This document shows, in pieces, positions 33,944 through 41,305 of a DNA stretch of 64,000 nucleotides. Within the stretch, counting starts at the first letter, position 1. Each line of letters starts with the position of its first letter. The DNA comes from an uncultured Christensenellaceae bacterium. GTDB lineage: Bacteria; Bacillota; Clostridia; Christensenellales; CAG-314. The position numbers were made by a program, and so were the translations under genes. The notes under the pieces were generated by a model, which ran no database searches, had not been told where the DNA came from, and saw only the letters and a program-made list of their open reading frames with translations. Location of the stretch: NCBI GenBank assembly GCA_910585195.1, contig CAJUCX010000001.1:62001-126000 (forward strand). Reading direction: 5' to 3'.

Positions 33944-36178
33944 TCACATCCTTCTTGCCCGAATTCTTCTTGCCTGTTCGAGCACATCATTAATATCTTT
34001 ATAACTTTTGCGTGTAATCAAATTCATTTCTGCAAGATAGTTCAACGCCACATCTTTTTTAAGTTCCAAACTACTCTCCGCCAAAACATGGGCGCACACA
34101 TCAGCGAAACAAGTATAGGATTCACTTCCTTTAACTACGATTACACCTGCTACATTATTAAGCGAAATCCCATTATTCATTAGAGTATATTTTTTGCTAT
34201 ACCTGCGCAAGAAACTCTCTAAGAGAAATGTGTTCCATTCAAAGTTTACGCTCGGGAAAACAAGGAAAGAATCCATATCCTTCACTAAAACGTAATCAGA
34301 AGCAAAATATGTACCTATTGCCTTATCAATAGCTTCAATATCAAAATCTACTTTTTCTTTCAAAATATATTGATTGCGACTAACCCTTATTGTTACATCA
34401 GCAATTGCATCATAATATATTGGAGTCTCTACACTCTTTGCAAAGGCATAAATATCCTCATCTGAAAACGGCGCATGATGCTTAGCATATAAAGTAAACA
34501 CATCGGACATGCTCAACGATTTATTATGAGTACTTATAACTGCTCCATCAAAGCTATATTGGTCCTTCAACTCAACCGCAATCGCATTACGAATACCTAA
34601 CGGTGACAAATATGGATTGTTTTCTATTAGTTCAGGAAGCTGTTCCGTAATATCAATAAATAGCGAGGCCCAGATCGCATATCCCTCATCCTCAAGTCTC
34701 GTATTTATTAACTCTATAATCTTCTCAAGTTCCAATGAAGACACTTCAAATATGCCAATGTGGAAATAATGACTCTTTTCGTTGCGTTGATAATTAGAGT
34801 TCCATTGAGTTTCCTTCCAAATAATGTCCTGCGCAATATGAGAAAGTCCTGCATACGCTTCCTCAAAAGAGAGTGGCCGCCCTGCAGACAGATAAAAGTC
34901 GGAAATTTCAACCGAGTGATCCACCTTAACTTCTCTTTCACGCGACATATATTCAGGGAAGAAATAATATTCTCCTTTTTCGGCAGCATATTCAATAAAT
35001 GCTTTTAACATGAATTCATCTTCAAGAGCATAACAATATTCAAGCAAGTCTGCCAATTCTTTATAAATAGACTTATAGTACAAAATTTGTTTCCCTGAAG
35101 AGAAACTGCTATTAATATAAGAGAACAGCTTTTCTTTGGTTGTAGAATCAATGATACCCTCTTCAGGGAACAATTTATCCTTATAATAAACACCACATAA
35201 TCTTAGCCGTTTTTCTAACTCTATATCATCAAAATTATTTTTTTCTTTAAATAAATCTTCAAAAGTTTCACGGAAGATATCCATATCAATGGAGTCAAAC
35301 CTTATTCCGTTGCGGAAACGATGAAGTAAAACTCGAATGAATTTTTCCCTATTAAAATCATCAAAAGACACTGCCTGTTCTAAAGTATCAACAGCAATTT
35401 CTAGTCTTTGCCTCTTACTTCTTCTGCGAGAAACAGCCTCATCGCCAAGTTTGTAAACCAAATAATTTTGTAAAGCCGCACTGAATCTATTATGCTGTTG
35501 CGAATTTATCTCGGCAAATCTAGTATCGGAAAGTAATAGGTCTACTGCGTCTATCAGTTCTGACTCAACGCAATCCAATAAACTTTTTTCATATATGTTG
35601 TTTCTTATGGCATATTCATCGGCAACCTTAATGCTTGATGCATAGTTTAAAGCAGTGCTGTTAGCAAGACCTCTCTCCTTAGATAACCATTCCATATATG
35701 CCATTAAGTCATCAATATCATCAGATGAATTATCAACCGATAAGTTGGCTTGTAAATCTTCATTAGACGATTTAACCACACTATAATCACCTACCAACTT
35801 ATCTTCCGTTATAATAGAATCCCCAGTTTGATCGGATATCGAAACTGTCTGAGAAATGTGAGATTTGGATTGTTCTGCCTCTTCGCCATATTCTTCTCTT
35901 AAAAAGTTCGAATAAAACTTTCCAACTTTTTCAAATAAACGAAAGTCCGACTTGTTAGAAAATTTAAAAACTCTATCTTTACTTAACTTAACTCGAACTT
36001 GATTAAATTGTCTGAAATTCGTACAACCCCAAAAACCACCCTTAATAAAATTGTGTTTAACCGCATATTCTGATATGCGTTCAATACACCCAACGCATTC
36101 AGCAGGAGTGAGCTTCTTGGTGTATTTGGTTTTAAGCCAATTCTCAAATTTGAGCTTATTATTATCAGAATTTACCAT
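33944..36178 (-). CDS. uncharacterised 744-aa protein heading the BREX-4 operon
   Basis: I do not recognise the family. The N-terminus carries two related helical segments, 'FENWLKTKYTKKLTPAECVG...' and 'MAYMEWLSKERGLANSTALN...', like the SAM-like core-binding domain of tyrosine recombinases, but no catalytic recombinase domain follows. The remaining 500 residues are mixed, with 'SHYFHIGIFEVSSLELEKII' and 'VTIRVSRNQYILKEKVDFD' segments. Between the N-terminal repeats is a low-complexity Ser/Asp linker (about 105-160). The ATG at 36178 has AAAGGA seven bases upstream; an earlier ATG (36214) lacks an SD. It is six bases from brxP, so it is a BREX accessory gene, possibly a DNA-binding one. Confidence 0.75.
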   Translation of the reverse strand: MVNSDNNKLKFENWLKTKYTKKLTPAECVGCIERISEYAVKHNFIKGGFWGCTNFRQFNQVRVKLSKDRVFKFSNKSDFRLFEKVGKFYSNFLREEYGEEAEQSKSHISQTVSISDQTGDSIITEDKLVGDYSVVKSSNEDLQANLSVDNSSDDIDDLMAYMEWLSKERGLANSTALNYASSIKVADEYAIRNNIYEKSLLDCVESELIDAVDLLLSDTRFAEINSQQHNRFSAALQNYLVYKLGDEAVSRRRSKRQRLEIAVDTLEQAVSFDDFNREKFIRVLLHRFRNGIRFDSIDMDIFRETFEDLFKEKNNFDDIELEKRLRLCGVYYKDKLFPEEGIIDSTTKEKLFSYINSSFSSGKQILYYKSIYKELADLLEYCYALEDEFMLKAFIEYAAEKGEYYFFPEYMSREREVKVDHSVEISDFYLSAGRPLSFEEAYAGLSHIAQDIIWKETQWNSNYQRNEKSHYFHIGIFEVSSLELEKIIELINTRLEDEGYAIWASLFIDITEQLPELIENNPYLSPLGIRNAIAVELKDQYSFDGAVISTHNKSLSMSDVFTLYAKHHAPFSDEDIYAFAKSVETPIYYDAIADVTIRVSRNQYILKEKVDFDIEAIDKAIGTYFASDYVLVKDMDSFLVFPSVNFEWNTFLLESFLRRYSKKYTLMNNGISLNNVAGVIVVKGSESYTCFADVCAHVLAESSLELKKDVALNYLAEMNLITRKSYKDINDVLEQARRIRARRM

Positions 36179-36225
36179 TGTTGAATCCTTTCTATTGGCC
36201 TTTTGAGCATCCACTAAATATACTG

Positions 36226-36241
36226 TTATACTATAGTAACG
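36226..36241. promoter_or_regulatory. dyad upstream of the BREX-4 operon (possible operator)
   Basis: GTTACTATAGTATAAC is a near-palindrome (GTTA/TAAC ends, TATA centre) just before the first BREX gene and beyond the end of the small Xre-type regulator gene. It could be that regulator's operator or include a -10 (TATAGT). Short, so only suggestive. Confidence 0.35.
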
Positions 36242-36340
36242 ATTTTTTACATCACCGTCATTGTAATGTAAATCTGAGACGATCCTTTTTATGCGAACTC
36301 TCCTTTTTATGTATGCCTCAACAATTACGCCACATCATAT

Positions 36341-36562
36341 TCATTCTACGTCTTCAGATAAGCCGTGGTCGATTTCCATAATATCGTCAAAGCCACAGTC
36401 AAGAGCAACGCAGATTTTCATAAGCGTTTCGCTTGTAACTGTCTTACCGTTTACAAGCTTATTTAGTGTATAACCGCTGATATCAGCTGCCTTGATTAAA
36501 TCGCTTTTCTTCATATCTTTATCGATAAGTAATTTCCAAAGTTTTTTATAACTGATAGTCAT
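36341..36562 (-). CDS. small Xre-family (Cro/CI-type) regulator
   Basis: The 73-aa protein is a single helix-turn-helix domain: 'KLWKLLIDKDMKKSDLIKAA', then 'ISGYTLNKLVNGKTVTSETL' and 'MKICVALDCGFDDIMEI'. This compact form is common as the dedicated regulator of defence and mobile-element operons. GGGGTG precedes the ATG at 36562. Upstream are TTGCAA-N17-TATACT and the near-repeat TTAGCGAAAACTAA. It lies directly before the BREX-4 operon and probably controls it. Confidence 0.88.
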   Translation of the reverse strand: MTISYKKLWKLLIDKDMKKSDLIKAADISGYTLNKLVNGKTVTSETLMKICVALDCGFDDIMEIDHGLSEDVE

Positions 36563-36716
36563 ATAAACACCCCATAATACACTAATTATAAGTATAACAC
36601 GAAACGACAAATTTTGCAATAGGTAAAAATTAGTTTTCGCTAATATTTTTTAATATTTTTTTGCTTTTTCTGCAAGTTCAATTACAACAAATACACTTGT
36701 AGTAATACTATTTCTC

Positions 36717-36983
36717 TCATTTTATTTTAGAATAGCTAATTGACGGATAAGTGCTGTAATGATAGCAAATACCCGAAACAAGAGCAATGTTATAATATTT
36801 GTCAATATGCACTCTGAAATATGACTGCACGCCCGCCTCTTCCGGAATTATAATATCCTCACCGTTTTGCCACTTGCCACCAAAAGACTTTATTTCCTTT
36901 AAAAAACAAATAAAATCAGTTTTATTATCAAACAATAAAACCACACCACCATTCACTAACTCATTCAACTTTTGCTTATTCAT
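36717..36983 (-). CDS. uncharacterised 88-aa protein under a SAM-I riboswitch
   Basis: The protein has no recognised family. It reads as a short helix, a strand pair ('NGGVVLLFDNKTDFICFLKE'), 'FGGKWQNGEDIIIPEE' and an aromatic C-terminus. It has its own promoter and a SAM-I riboswitch whose hairpin covers the ribosome-binding site (AGAGGT, six bases before the ATG). Riboswitch control suggests a link with SAM, methionine or sulfur supply, but nothing in the protein itself shows it. Confidence 0.75.
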   Translation of the reverse strand: MNKQKLNELVNGGVVLLFDNKTDFICFLKEIKSFGGKWQNGEDIIIPEEAGVQSYFRVHIDKYYNIALVSGICYHYSTYPSISYSKIK

Positions 36984-37147
36984 AAAAATACCTCTTTGCC
37001 TTATTCCACAAAGAGGTCAAAAGAAAGCCCATCGAAAAGATGGACCTTAATTCTTATTGCCCCATCTATCCAAGCATTAGCACCTTGCCATACAGTAGGT
37101 TGCTGTGTAGTCAACGGGCTTGTCCCTCGTACACTCTTCATGGTAGT
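36984..37147 (-). promoter_or_regulatory. SAM-I (S-box) riboswitch
   Basis: The minus strand has the S-box core in order: GAAGAGTG, CGAGGGACAAGCCCGTTGAC, CAGCAACC, AAGGTGCTAATGCT. P2 pairs GTGTA with TACAC, and P3 is ACCT/AGGT. The aptamer spans about 37060-37147. The expression platform has CCATC/GATGG (37029-37043), which can compete with the aptamer's closing strand, then ACCTCTTTG/CAAAGAGGT (36990-37017). That second hairpin hides the SD and is followed by ATTTTT, so control may be translational or by termination. SAM would be expected to switch it off. Confidence 0.87.
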
Positions 37148-37150
37148 TTT

Positions 37151-37179
37151 ATTTTAAATGATTTTCTGGATTTTGTCAA
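37151..37179 (-). promoter_or_regulatory. promoter of the SAM-I-controlled gene
   Basis: TTGACA (37179-37174), 17 bases, TAAAAT (37156-37151) on the minus strand, placing the start just before the riboswitch aptamer. Confidence 0.75.
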
Positions 37180-37200
37180 GTTATAATAGTAAACCAGTCA

Positions 37201-37995
37201 TCAATCTTTTACATCAATCACAACACAATTTACAAAACCGGAACGAGCAGTACAAGCATCTAAAGCAATAATACCGTCAGCGATAAATGGCGTAAAGATC
37301 GCATATTCGCCACGTATTGAACCCTTTCCCTCAATTTTACTATGCCCGTAAGAAGCGTGGCAATGTCCACAAACTATGATTTTATTCGGTTCTTTAACGC
37401 CCTGCGACCAAGCGAGTATCCCGTTATGCCACCTTGAATAATTCCAATCAACATCTTTGGCATTTCTCCAATCTGGCTTATAATAAAACGTATCTGCTTG
37501 AGCCTTCATACCGTACGCCCTGCAAGGTATCCATCCATGCACAAAAATGTAATTTGAAGTCTCAAAGTAATTACGCATAGCGGGAATTATAGTTTTTATA
37601 AACGGCGTATCTTTACTCTTTTCTGTAAAATCTTTCACGTTTTTTACGGCATCACGGATATTATAATCGGTCAGTTGGAAAATTGTATCCATTGTCCGAT
37701 TTCGGTAATGGTGAGAAATAACCGCTGTTTCCATATCCCAAAGATATTTTTTGGGTTCATTCAATAAGTCCAGCGCCAAATCTTCGTGATTACCTTTTAT
37801 GAGAATCACTTCGTCTTTTTCAAGCAATTCAAGAATGAAGCGTTGCATTTCTTTCGCTTCGCTCCCCCTATCGAATAAATCCCCACAAACTATTAATTTG
37901 TGCGGAGATTTATCATCAAAATATCCTTTTTCTTTTAGTGCTGATATCATTTCTGTATAAAATCCATGAACGTCAGCCACTACGTAATATCTCAT
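37201..37995 (-). CDS. calcineurin-like metallophosphatase
   Basis: The 264-aa protein carries the metallophosphoesterase ligand series: 'YYVVADVHGFYTEM' (D-x-H), 'KLIVCGDLFDRGSE' (GDxxDRG), 'ILIKGNHEDLAL' (GNHE) and 'YIFVHGWIPC', then a later 'IIVCGHCHASYGHS'. This is the PPP-like class that includes bacterial Ser/Thr phosphatases and ApaH-like nucleotide hydrolases. The substrate is unknown. It is 18 bases downstream of the DUF4143-type ATPase gene, so probably co-transcribed. Confidence 0.88.
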   Translation of the reverse strand: MRYYVVADVHGFYTEMISALKEKGYFDDKSPHKLIVCGDLFDRGSEAKEMQRFILELLEKDEVILIKGNHEDLALDLLNEPKKYLWDMETAVISHHYRNRTMDTIFQLTDYNIRDAVKNVKDFTEKSKDTPFIKTIIPAMRNYFETSNYIFVHGWIPCRAYGMKAQADTFYYKPDWRNAKDVDWNYSRWHNGILAWSQGVKEPNKIIVCGHCHASYGHSKIEGKGSIRGEYAIFTPFIADGIIALDACTARSGFVNCVVIDVKD

Positions 37996-38013
37996 TTGTA
38001 TTTCCTGCTCTTC

Positions 38014-39345
38014 TTAAATAAACATTACCATATAATGCGGCAAGGTTCGTTTTACTCCGTCTACCCCGTTGTTTCCGCCAATCAACTTATATGCAACGGA
38101 CGGCTTAAAATCTTTGATAAAGTTGTTCAGCGTTATCGAAGCGGAGTTGCTTGCTTTTACCTCCACAGGAACCACTTCCCCGTTCTTTTCAATTAAAAAT
38201 TCTGATTCGTGAGTATCGTCGGGATGATAGTAATGAAGGGTATATCCGCGTTTGATAAGGCACTCTGCTATAACGTTTTCAAAGACTCCACCTTTCGTGT
38301 TACCTTTCAGTGTTCCGGTCAAAAGAGCAAGTCTTGTCTGTGAACCGTAAGCGGCAAATAATAAACCCGTATCATTGTAATAGAGCTTAAACTGTTCCTG
38401 TTTTTCATTCCCTATCAACGAAATATACGGCTCCGCCACGTTTACACAGGCATTTACAAGACACGAATCTTTCAGCCACTTTACGCTGCCGCCGTATTTT
38501 TTACTTGTCTGCCCGCGCTCAACCGTGCTGTACTGAAATTTTTTGAGTTCTTTGGAAAGCTGCCTGGGTATTGCGTCGTAGCATTCCCTTACTTTAACCT
38601 TTTCTGCCCCCTTTGCGTGCTTTGAAATATCGTCCTGATAATCGGCAAGAATTTTATTCTGTGTCTCCGTCACACGGTTATAATCTTTATGCTCTATGAA
38701 ATCAGCAACCACTTCTGGCATCCCGCCGACAACCATGAATTCTTTAAAAAGATTTTCATACTTTTCATTGATCACGTCGGGTATTCTATCACCGCTTTCA
38801 AAATATTCCTTTAGTACTTTAATTGCTACTTCATTCATTCCGTTCGCCCATAAGAATTCTTCAAAATCAAGCGAATACATAATAATATTTTTTTCATATC
38901 CCACAGGAATAGAATCGGGTTCTACCACTTCATCATCATCGTCTTGCGCATACGATAATCCTAAGAGCGAACCGGAAGAAATGACATCAAAACAAAATTC
39001 TTCCGCTAAAAATTTGATTGCGGTTCTGGCGTTGGCACATTTTTGAATTTCATCAAGAAAGATTAATGTATCGCCGTTTATAAAATTTACATCAGAAAAG
39101 GTTGCAGTGAGTCTTTTAAAAATTTCCACTGCACTTAACGAACCGTCGAAAATGCTTTTGTATTCGGGATTTTTAATGAAATTAATCTCGATAAAAGTTT
39201 TATACTCACTCTTGCCGAACTCACGTATGATAAAAGATTTTCCAACCTGTCTTGCACCCTTTACCATAAGGCATTCTTTCCGCTGTTCGCTTTTACGTCT
39301 GTTTTTCCATTCCAATAACTCGTTATAAATCTTTCTTCTTAACAT
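38014..39345 (-). CDS. AAA+ ATPase with DUF4143 domain
   Basis: About 443 aa. The N-terminal P-loop is 'MVKGARQVGKSFIIREFG' (near residue 29) with Walker B 'GDTLIFLDEIQKC'. The C-terminal DUF4143 part ends with 'HESEFLIEKNGEVVPVEVKA', an E...E-x-K arrangement reminiscent of a restriction-like fold. The family is abundant and varied in Bacillota and Bacteroidota; function unknown. GAGGT precedes the ATG at 39345, behind the 39365-39393 promoter. Phased repeats lie upstream. Confidence 0.87.
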   Translation of the reverse strand: MLRRKIYNELLEWKNRRKSEQRKECLMVKGARQVGKSFIIREFGKSEYKTFIEINFIKNPEYKSIFDGSLSAVEIFKRLTATFSDVNFINGDTLIFLDEIQKCANARTAIKFLAEEFCFDVISSGSLLGLSYAQDDDDEVVEPDSIPVGYEKNIIMYSLDFEEFLWANGMNEVAIKVLKEYFESGDRIPDVINEKYENLFKEFMVVGGMPEVVADFIEHKDYNRVTETQNKILADYQDDISKHAKGAEKVKVRECYDAIPRQLSKELKKFQYSTVERGQTSKKYGGSVKWLKDSCLVNACVNVAEPYISLIGNEKQEQFKLYYNDTGLLFAAYGSQTRLALLTGTLKGNTKGGVFENVIAECLIKRGYTLHYYHPDDTHESEFLIEKNGEVVPVEVKASNSASITLNNFIKDFKPSVAYKLIGGNNGVDGVKRTLPHYMVMFI

Positions 39346-39364
39346 AAAATCTACCTCTTTTACT

Positions 39365-39393
39365 ATTATACCTAAAATCAATCATTTGGTCAA
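39365..39393 (-). promoter_or_regulatory. promoter of the DUF4143 ATPase gene
   Basis: TTGACC (39393-39388), 17 bases, TATAAT (39370-39365) on the minus strand, 20 bases before the ATG. The first 33-bp-period repeat lies inside its spacer. Confidence 0.7.
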
Positions 39394-39448
39394 CCAAAAA
39401 AGGAATAAAATCAATATATAAAATGTCTTAAATGGGGATAAAATCAAT
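39373..39448. repeat. three TAAAATCAAT repeats at an exact 33-bp period
   Basis: TAAAATCAAT starts at 39373, 39406 and 39439, that is 33 bp apart each time, about three helical turns, so all sites face the same side of the DNA. The first overlaps the ATPase gene promoter. This fits a multi-site operator or an origin-type array. Confidence 0.75.
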
Positions 39449-39475
39449 TAATTTGTCTTGTTTGAAGTTTTGAGT

Positions 39476-39549
39476 GAGCAACTTTTTTAAATATTGTTGA
39501 GCAATATTTTTGACAAAAAGTGAGCAATATTTTAATTATTCGGTGAGCA
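39476..39549. repeat. four GAGCA-type iterons at an exact 23-bp period
   Basis: GAGCA starts at 39476, 39499, 39522 and 39545, each 23 bp after the last. Extended forms are GAGCAACTTTTTT, GAGCAATATTTTT, GAGCAATATTTTA and GAGCAGTTTTTTA. The flanks are AT-rich. Iterons of 20-23 bp are typical of plasmid origins, and regulator sites can look the same. There is no gene between 39394 and 39625. Confidence 0.78.
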
Positions 39550-39570
39550 GTTTTTTATATACCATAAAAT

Positions 39571-39617
39571 AAAGCGGCTACTCCAGAAACTGATTCCGAA
39601 GTAGCCGCTTTTTAAAA
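39571..39617. terminator. bidirectional terminator after the Smr gene
   Basis: AAAGCGGCTAC (39571-39581) pairs with GTAGCCGCTTT (39601-39611), with T runs on both outer sides. It ends the Smr transcript coming from the right. Confidence 0.8.
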
Positions 39618-39625
39618 TGTGATAT

Positions 39626-39964
39626 TTAAAGTTCGACGATTGTAACGCCGTGATTGCAGACTTTTAAAAGTTGCTCTAATTCTTTGTATGTATTTTTAAG
39701 TTCCAAAGCCTTGAAGTTGAATAGATCAAAATCCTCGCCGTTTATTACGCATTTTACGATGCCGTTTCTTGCCTGCGCATTCAGCCATTGCCGAGCTTTA
39801 TCTCTGATTGCTCCGCCCTTTCCGCTGCTGCCGTAGCCGTGGATAATATACAGACATCCGACGTTTCCACTCTTGGCATTATTTATACTTGATTTTAATA
39901 TAATAAGAGCGTCAGCAACTGTAGGTTTACCGTCTTCCAAATTAATTTCTTTTAATCTTTTCAT
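39626..39964 (-). CDS. Smr-domain protein
   Basis: The 112-aa protein is essentially one Smr domain: 'TVADALIILKSSINNAKSGN', 'CLYIIHGYGSSGKGGAIRDK' (the HGxGxG core) and 'ARQWLNAQ'. The family has nicking or RNA-cleaving endonuclease members, as at the C-terminus of MutS2. Its ATG overlaps the stop of the MATE-like gene (ATGA). A second, truncated copy of its first 37 codons stands 8.4 kb away (48215-48355). Confidence 0.88.
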   Translation of the reverse strand: MKRLKEINLEDGKPTVADALIILKSSINNAKSGNVGCLYIIHGYGSSGKGGAIRDKARQWLNAQARNGIVKCVINGEDFDLFNFKALELKNTYKELEQLLKVCNHGVTIVEL

Positions 39965-41280
39965 ACCAAACTCGTTTGCTCCTTTTGCAGTCTTCTTAAT
40001 TCACGTTTACAGAAGAAAAGCCGTTCTTCTATTATTGAAACAATTAAATGCACTACCATACCAAAACCGAACATTAAAATAATGACGTCCATTGTAAAAG
40101 TAATTACTTTCGTCAAATAAAGAATAAAGAAAATGCCGTAGTAACCAAGATTTATTATCAATGAATTAACTGCATTGTATATTGTGTGACCGGTACCGAC
40201 GAAATAATTGTCAATAATAGCGCAACCGGCATAAGCGATATAGAACGGCGCAAGCTTGATTGTAATTAAAAATATCTCATGTGCATTTTCAAGTCTTTCC
40301 GCATAGCGATAGAACGGTGTCCATAACGGGATTGTAACCGCCCACAATAAGACAACGCACGCGGCGATAAAATAGTAATTGAATTGCTTTAAGGCAAGAT
40401 AACCATCCTTACTGTCGTGGCGAATGACTTCGCTCAATGCCGTTATAGGAATTAACATCCAACCCCATATAAAGTTGTTTGCTATCCAATAATTGCCTTG
40501 CTCGGCAACCATATTTACCATTTTGCCAATCATTACGGCATATATTAAGTTGTCGATGAATTGTTGAGCTCCGGAAAATATGCCAACCTTACCCCACTTT
40601 TTAAAAGTCTGCAAATCGCTCTTTTTATACCAAGCAGGGCTGATGAGCTTTTGTAAAAACAATACCAAAAAGCCCGCCATGGCAAGCAATGCGTTTACTA
40701 TAATATTAGAAGCCGCTATTCCGTAAACGCCCATTGCAGGAATTAACAAGAAGTCCGCAATAAGCGACAAAATAGTTTGTACACCTAAAAATATGTATAC
40801 GTTTTTATCTTTACCTACTACAACGAAAACCACATTGAAAAAGCTCGGTAAAATGCCAACCATAAAAGCAACCGTTTCAAGTTGCAGGTATTGATTTGTT
40901 ACGGCAAGGTCAACTTCTGCAGGATTCATTGCAGCTACTAAAACAGATCCGTAAATTAAAACTCCTACAGAAAACAAAGTGTATAATGCAAAAGCGATTA
41001 CACCAACCTTAAAAGTATGTTTTGGAAAGTTATCTTCGTCGTGCTTTAATAACTTGTTTAATATCGAATAAAGCGGAATTATAAGAAACGCTCTCAACGT
41101 TTCGTCGATTAAATCGAACCACTCCATTTGTCCGATGATATCGAACACGTCGCTTTCGCCATTAGATGAAATAATAAAAGTTCTGACAGTTTGATATACT
41201 GCTGGAATGAGCGCAAGAGCACAAAGCGACGCAAACAACCGCCAGTTAAAATTTTTAAGCTGTTTAAACTTTTCTTTCAT
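39961..41280 (-). CDS. MATE-family multidrug/flippase-like transporter
   Basis: The 439-aa protein has about twelve membrane segments and the MATE layout of two six-helix halves, including 'GVYGIAASNIIVNALLAM' and 'GTGHTIYNAVNSLIINLGYY'. MATE proteins export drugs or other molecules with Na+ or H+. It lies 25 bases after the PIWI-RE gene on the same strand, with no clear SD. Whether it contributes to defence or is a passenger is unknown. Confidence 0.8.
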   Translation of the reverse strand: MKEKFKQLKNFNWRLFASLCALALIPAVYQTVRTFIISSNGESDVFDIIGQMEWFDLIDETLRAFLIIPLYSILNKLLKHDEDNFPKHTFKVGVIAFALYTLFSVGVLIYGSVLVAAMNPAEVDLAVTNQYLQLETVAFMVGILPSFFNVVFVVVGKDKNVYIFLGVQTILSLIADFLLIPAMGVYGIAASNIIVNALLAMAGFLVLFLQKLISPAWYKKSDLQTFKKWGKVGIFSGAQQFIDNLIYAVMIGKMVNMVAEQGNYWIANNFIWGWMLIPITALSEVIRHDSKDGYLALKQFNYYFIAACVVLLWAVTIPLWTPFYRYAERLENAHEIFLITIKLAPFYIAYAGCAIIDNYFVGTGHTIYNAVNSLIINLGYYGIFFILYLTKVITFTMDVIILMFGFGMVVHLIVSIIEERLFFCKRELRRLQKEQTSLV

Positions 41281-41305
41281 TTTTTTAATGTTGTAACGAG
41301 TATTA

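Noticed and set aside
37060..37147. Reading 37.0-37.15 kb as a small plus-strand protein gene
   Set aside because: The S-box core, covarying stems and promoter on the minus strand explain the sequence; the plus-strand ORF has no SD.
39476..39549. CRISPR array
   Set aside because: The repeated core is only about 13 bp with a fixed 23-bp period, there are no unique 30-bp spacers, and no cas genes are in the window.
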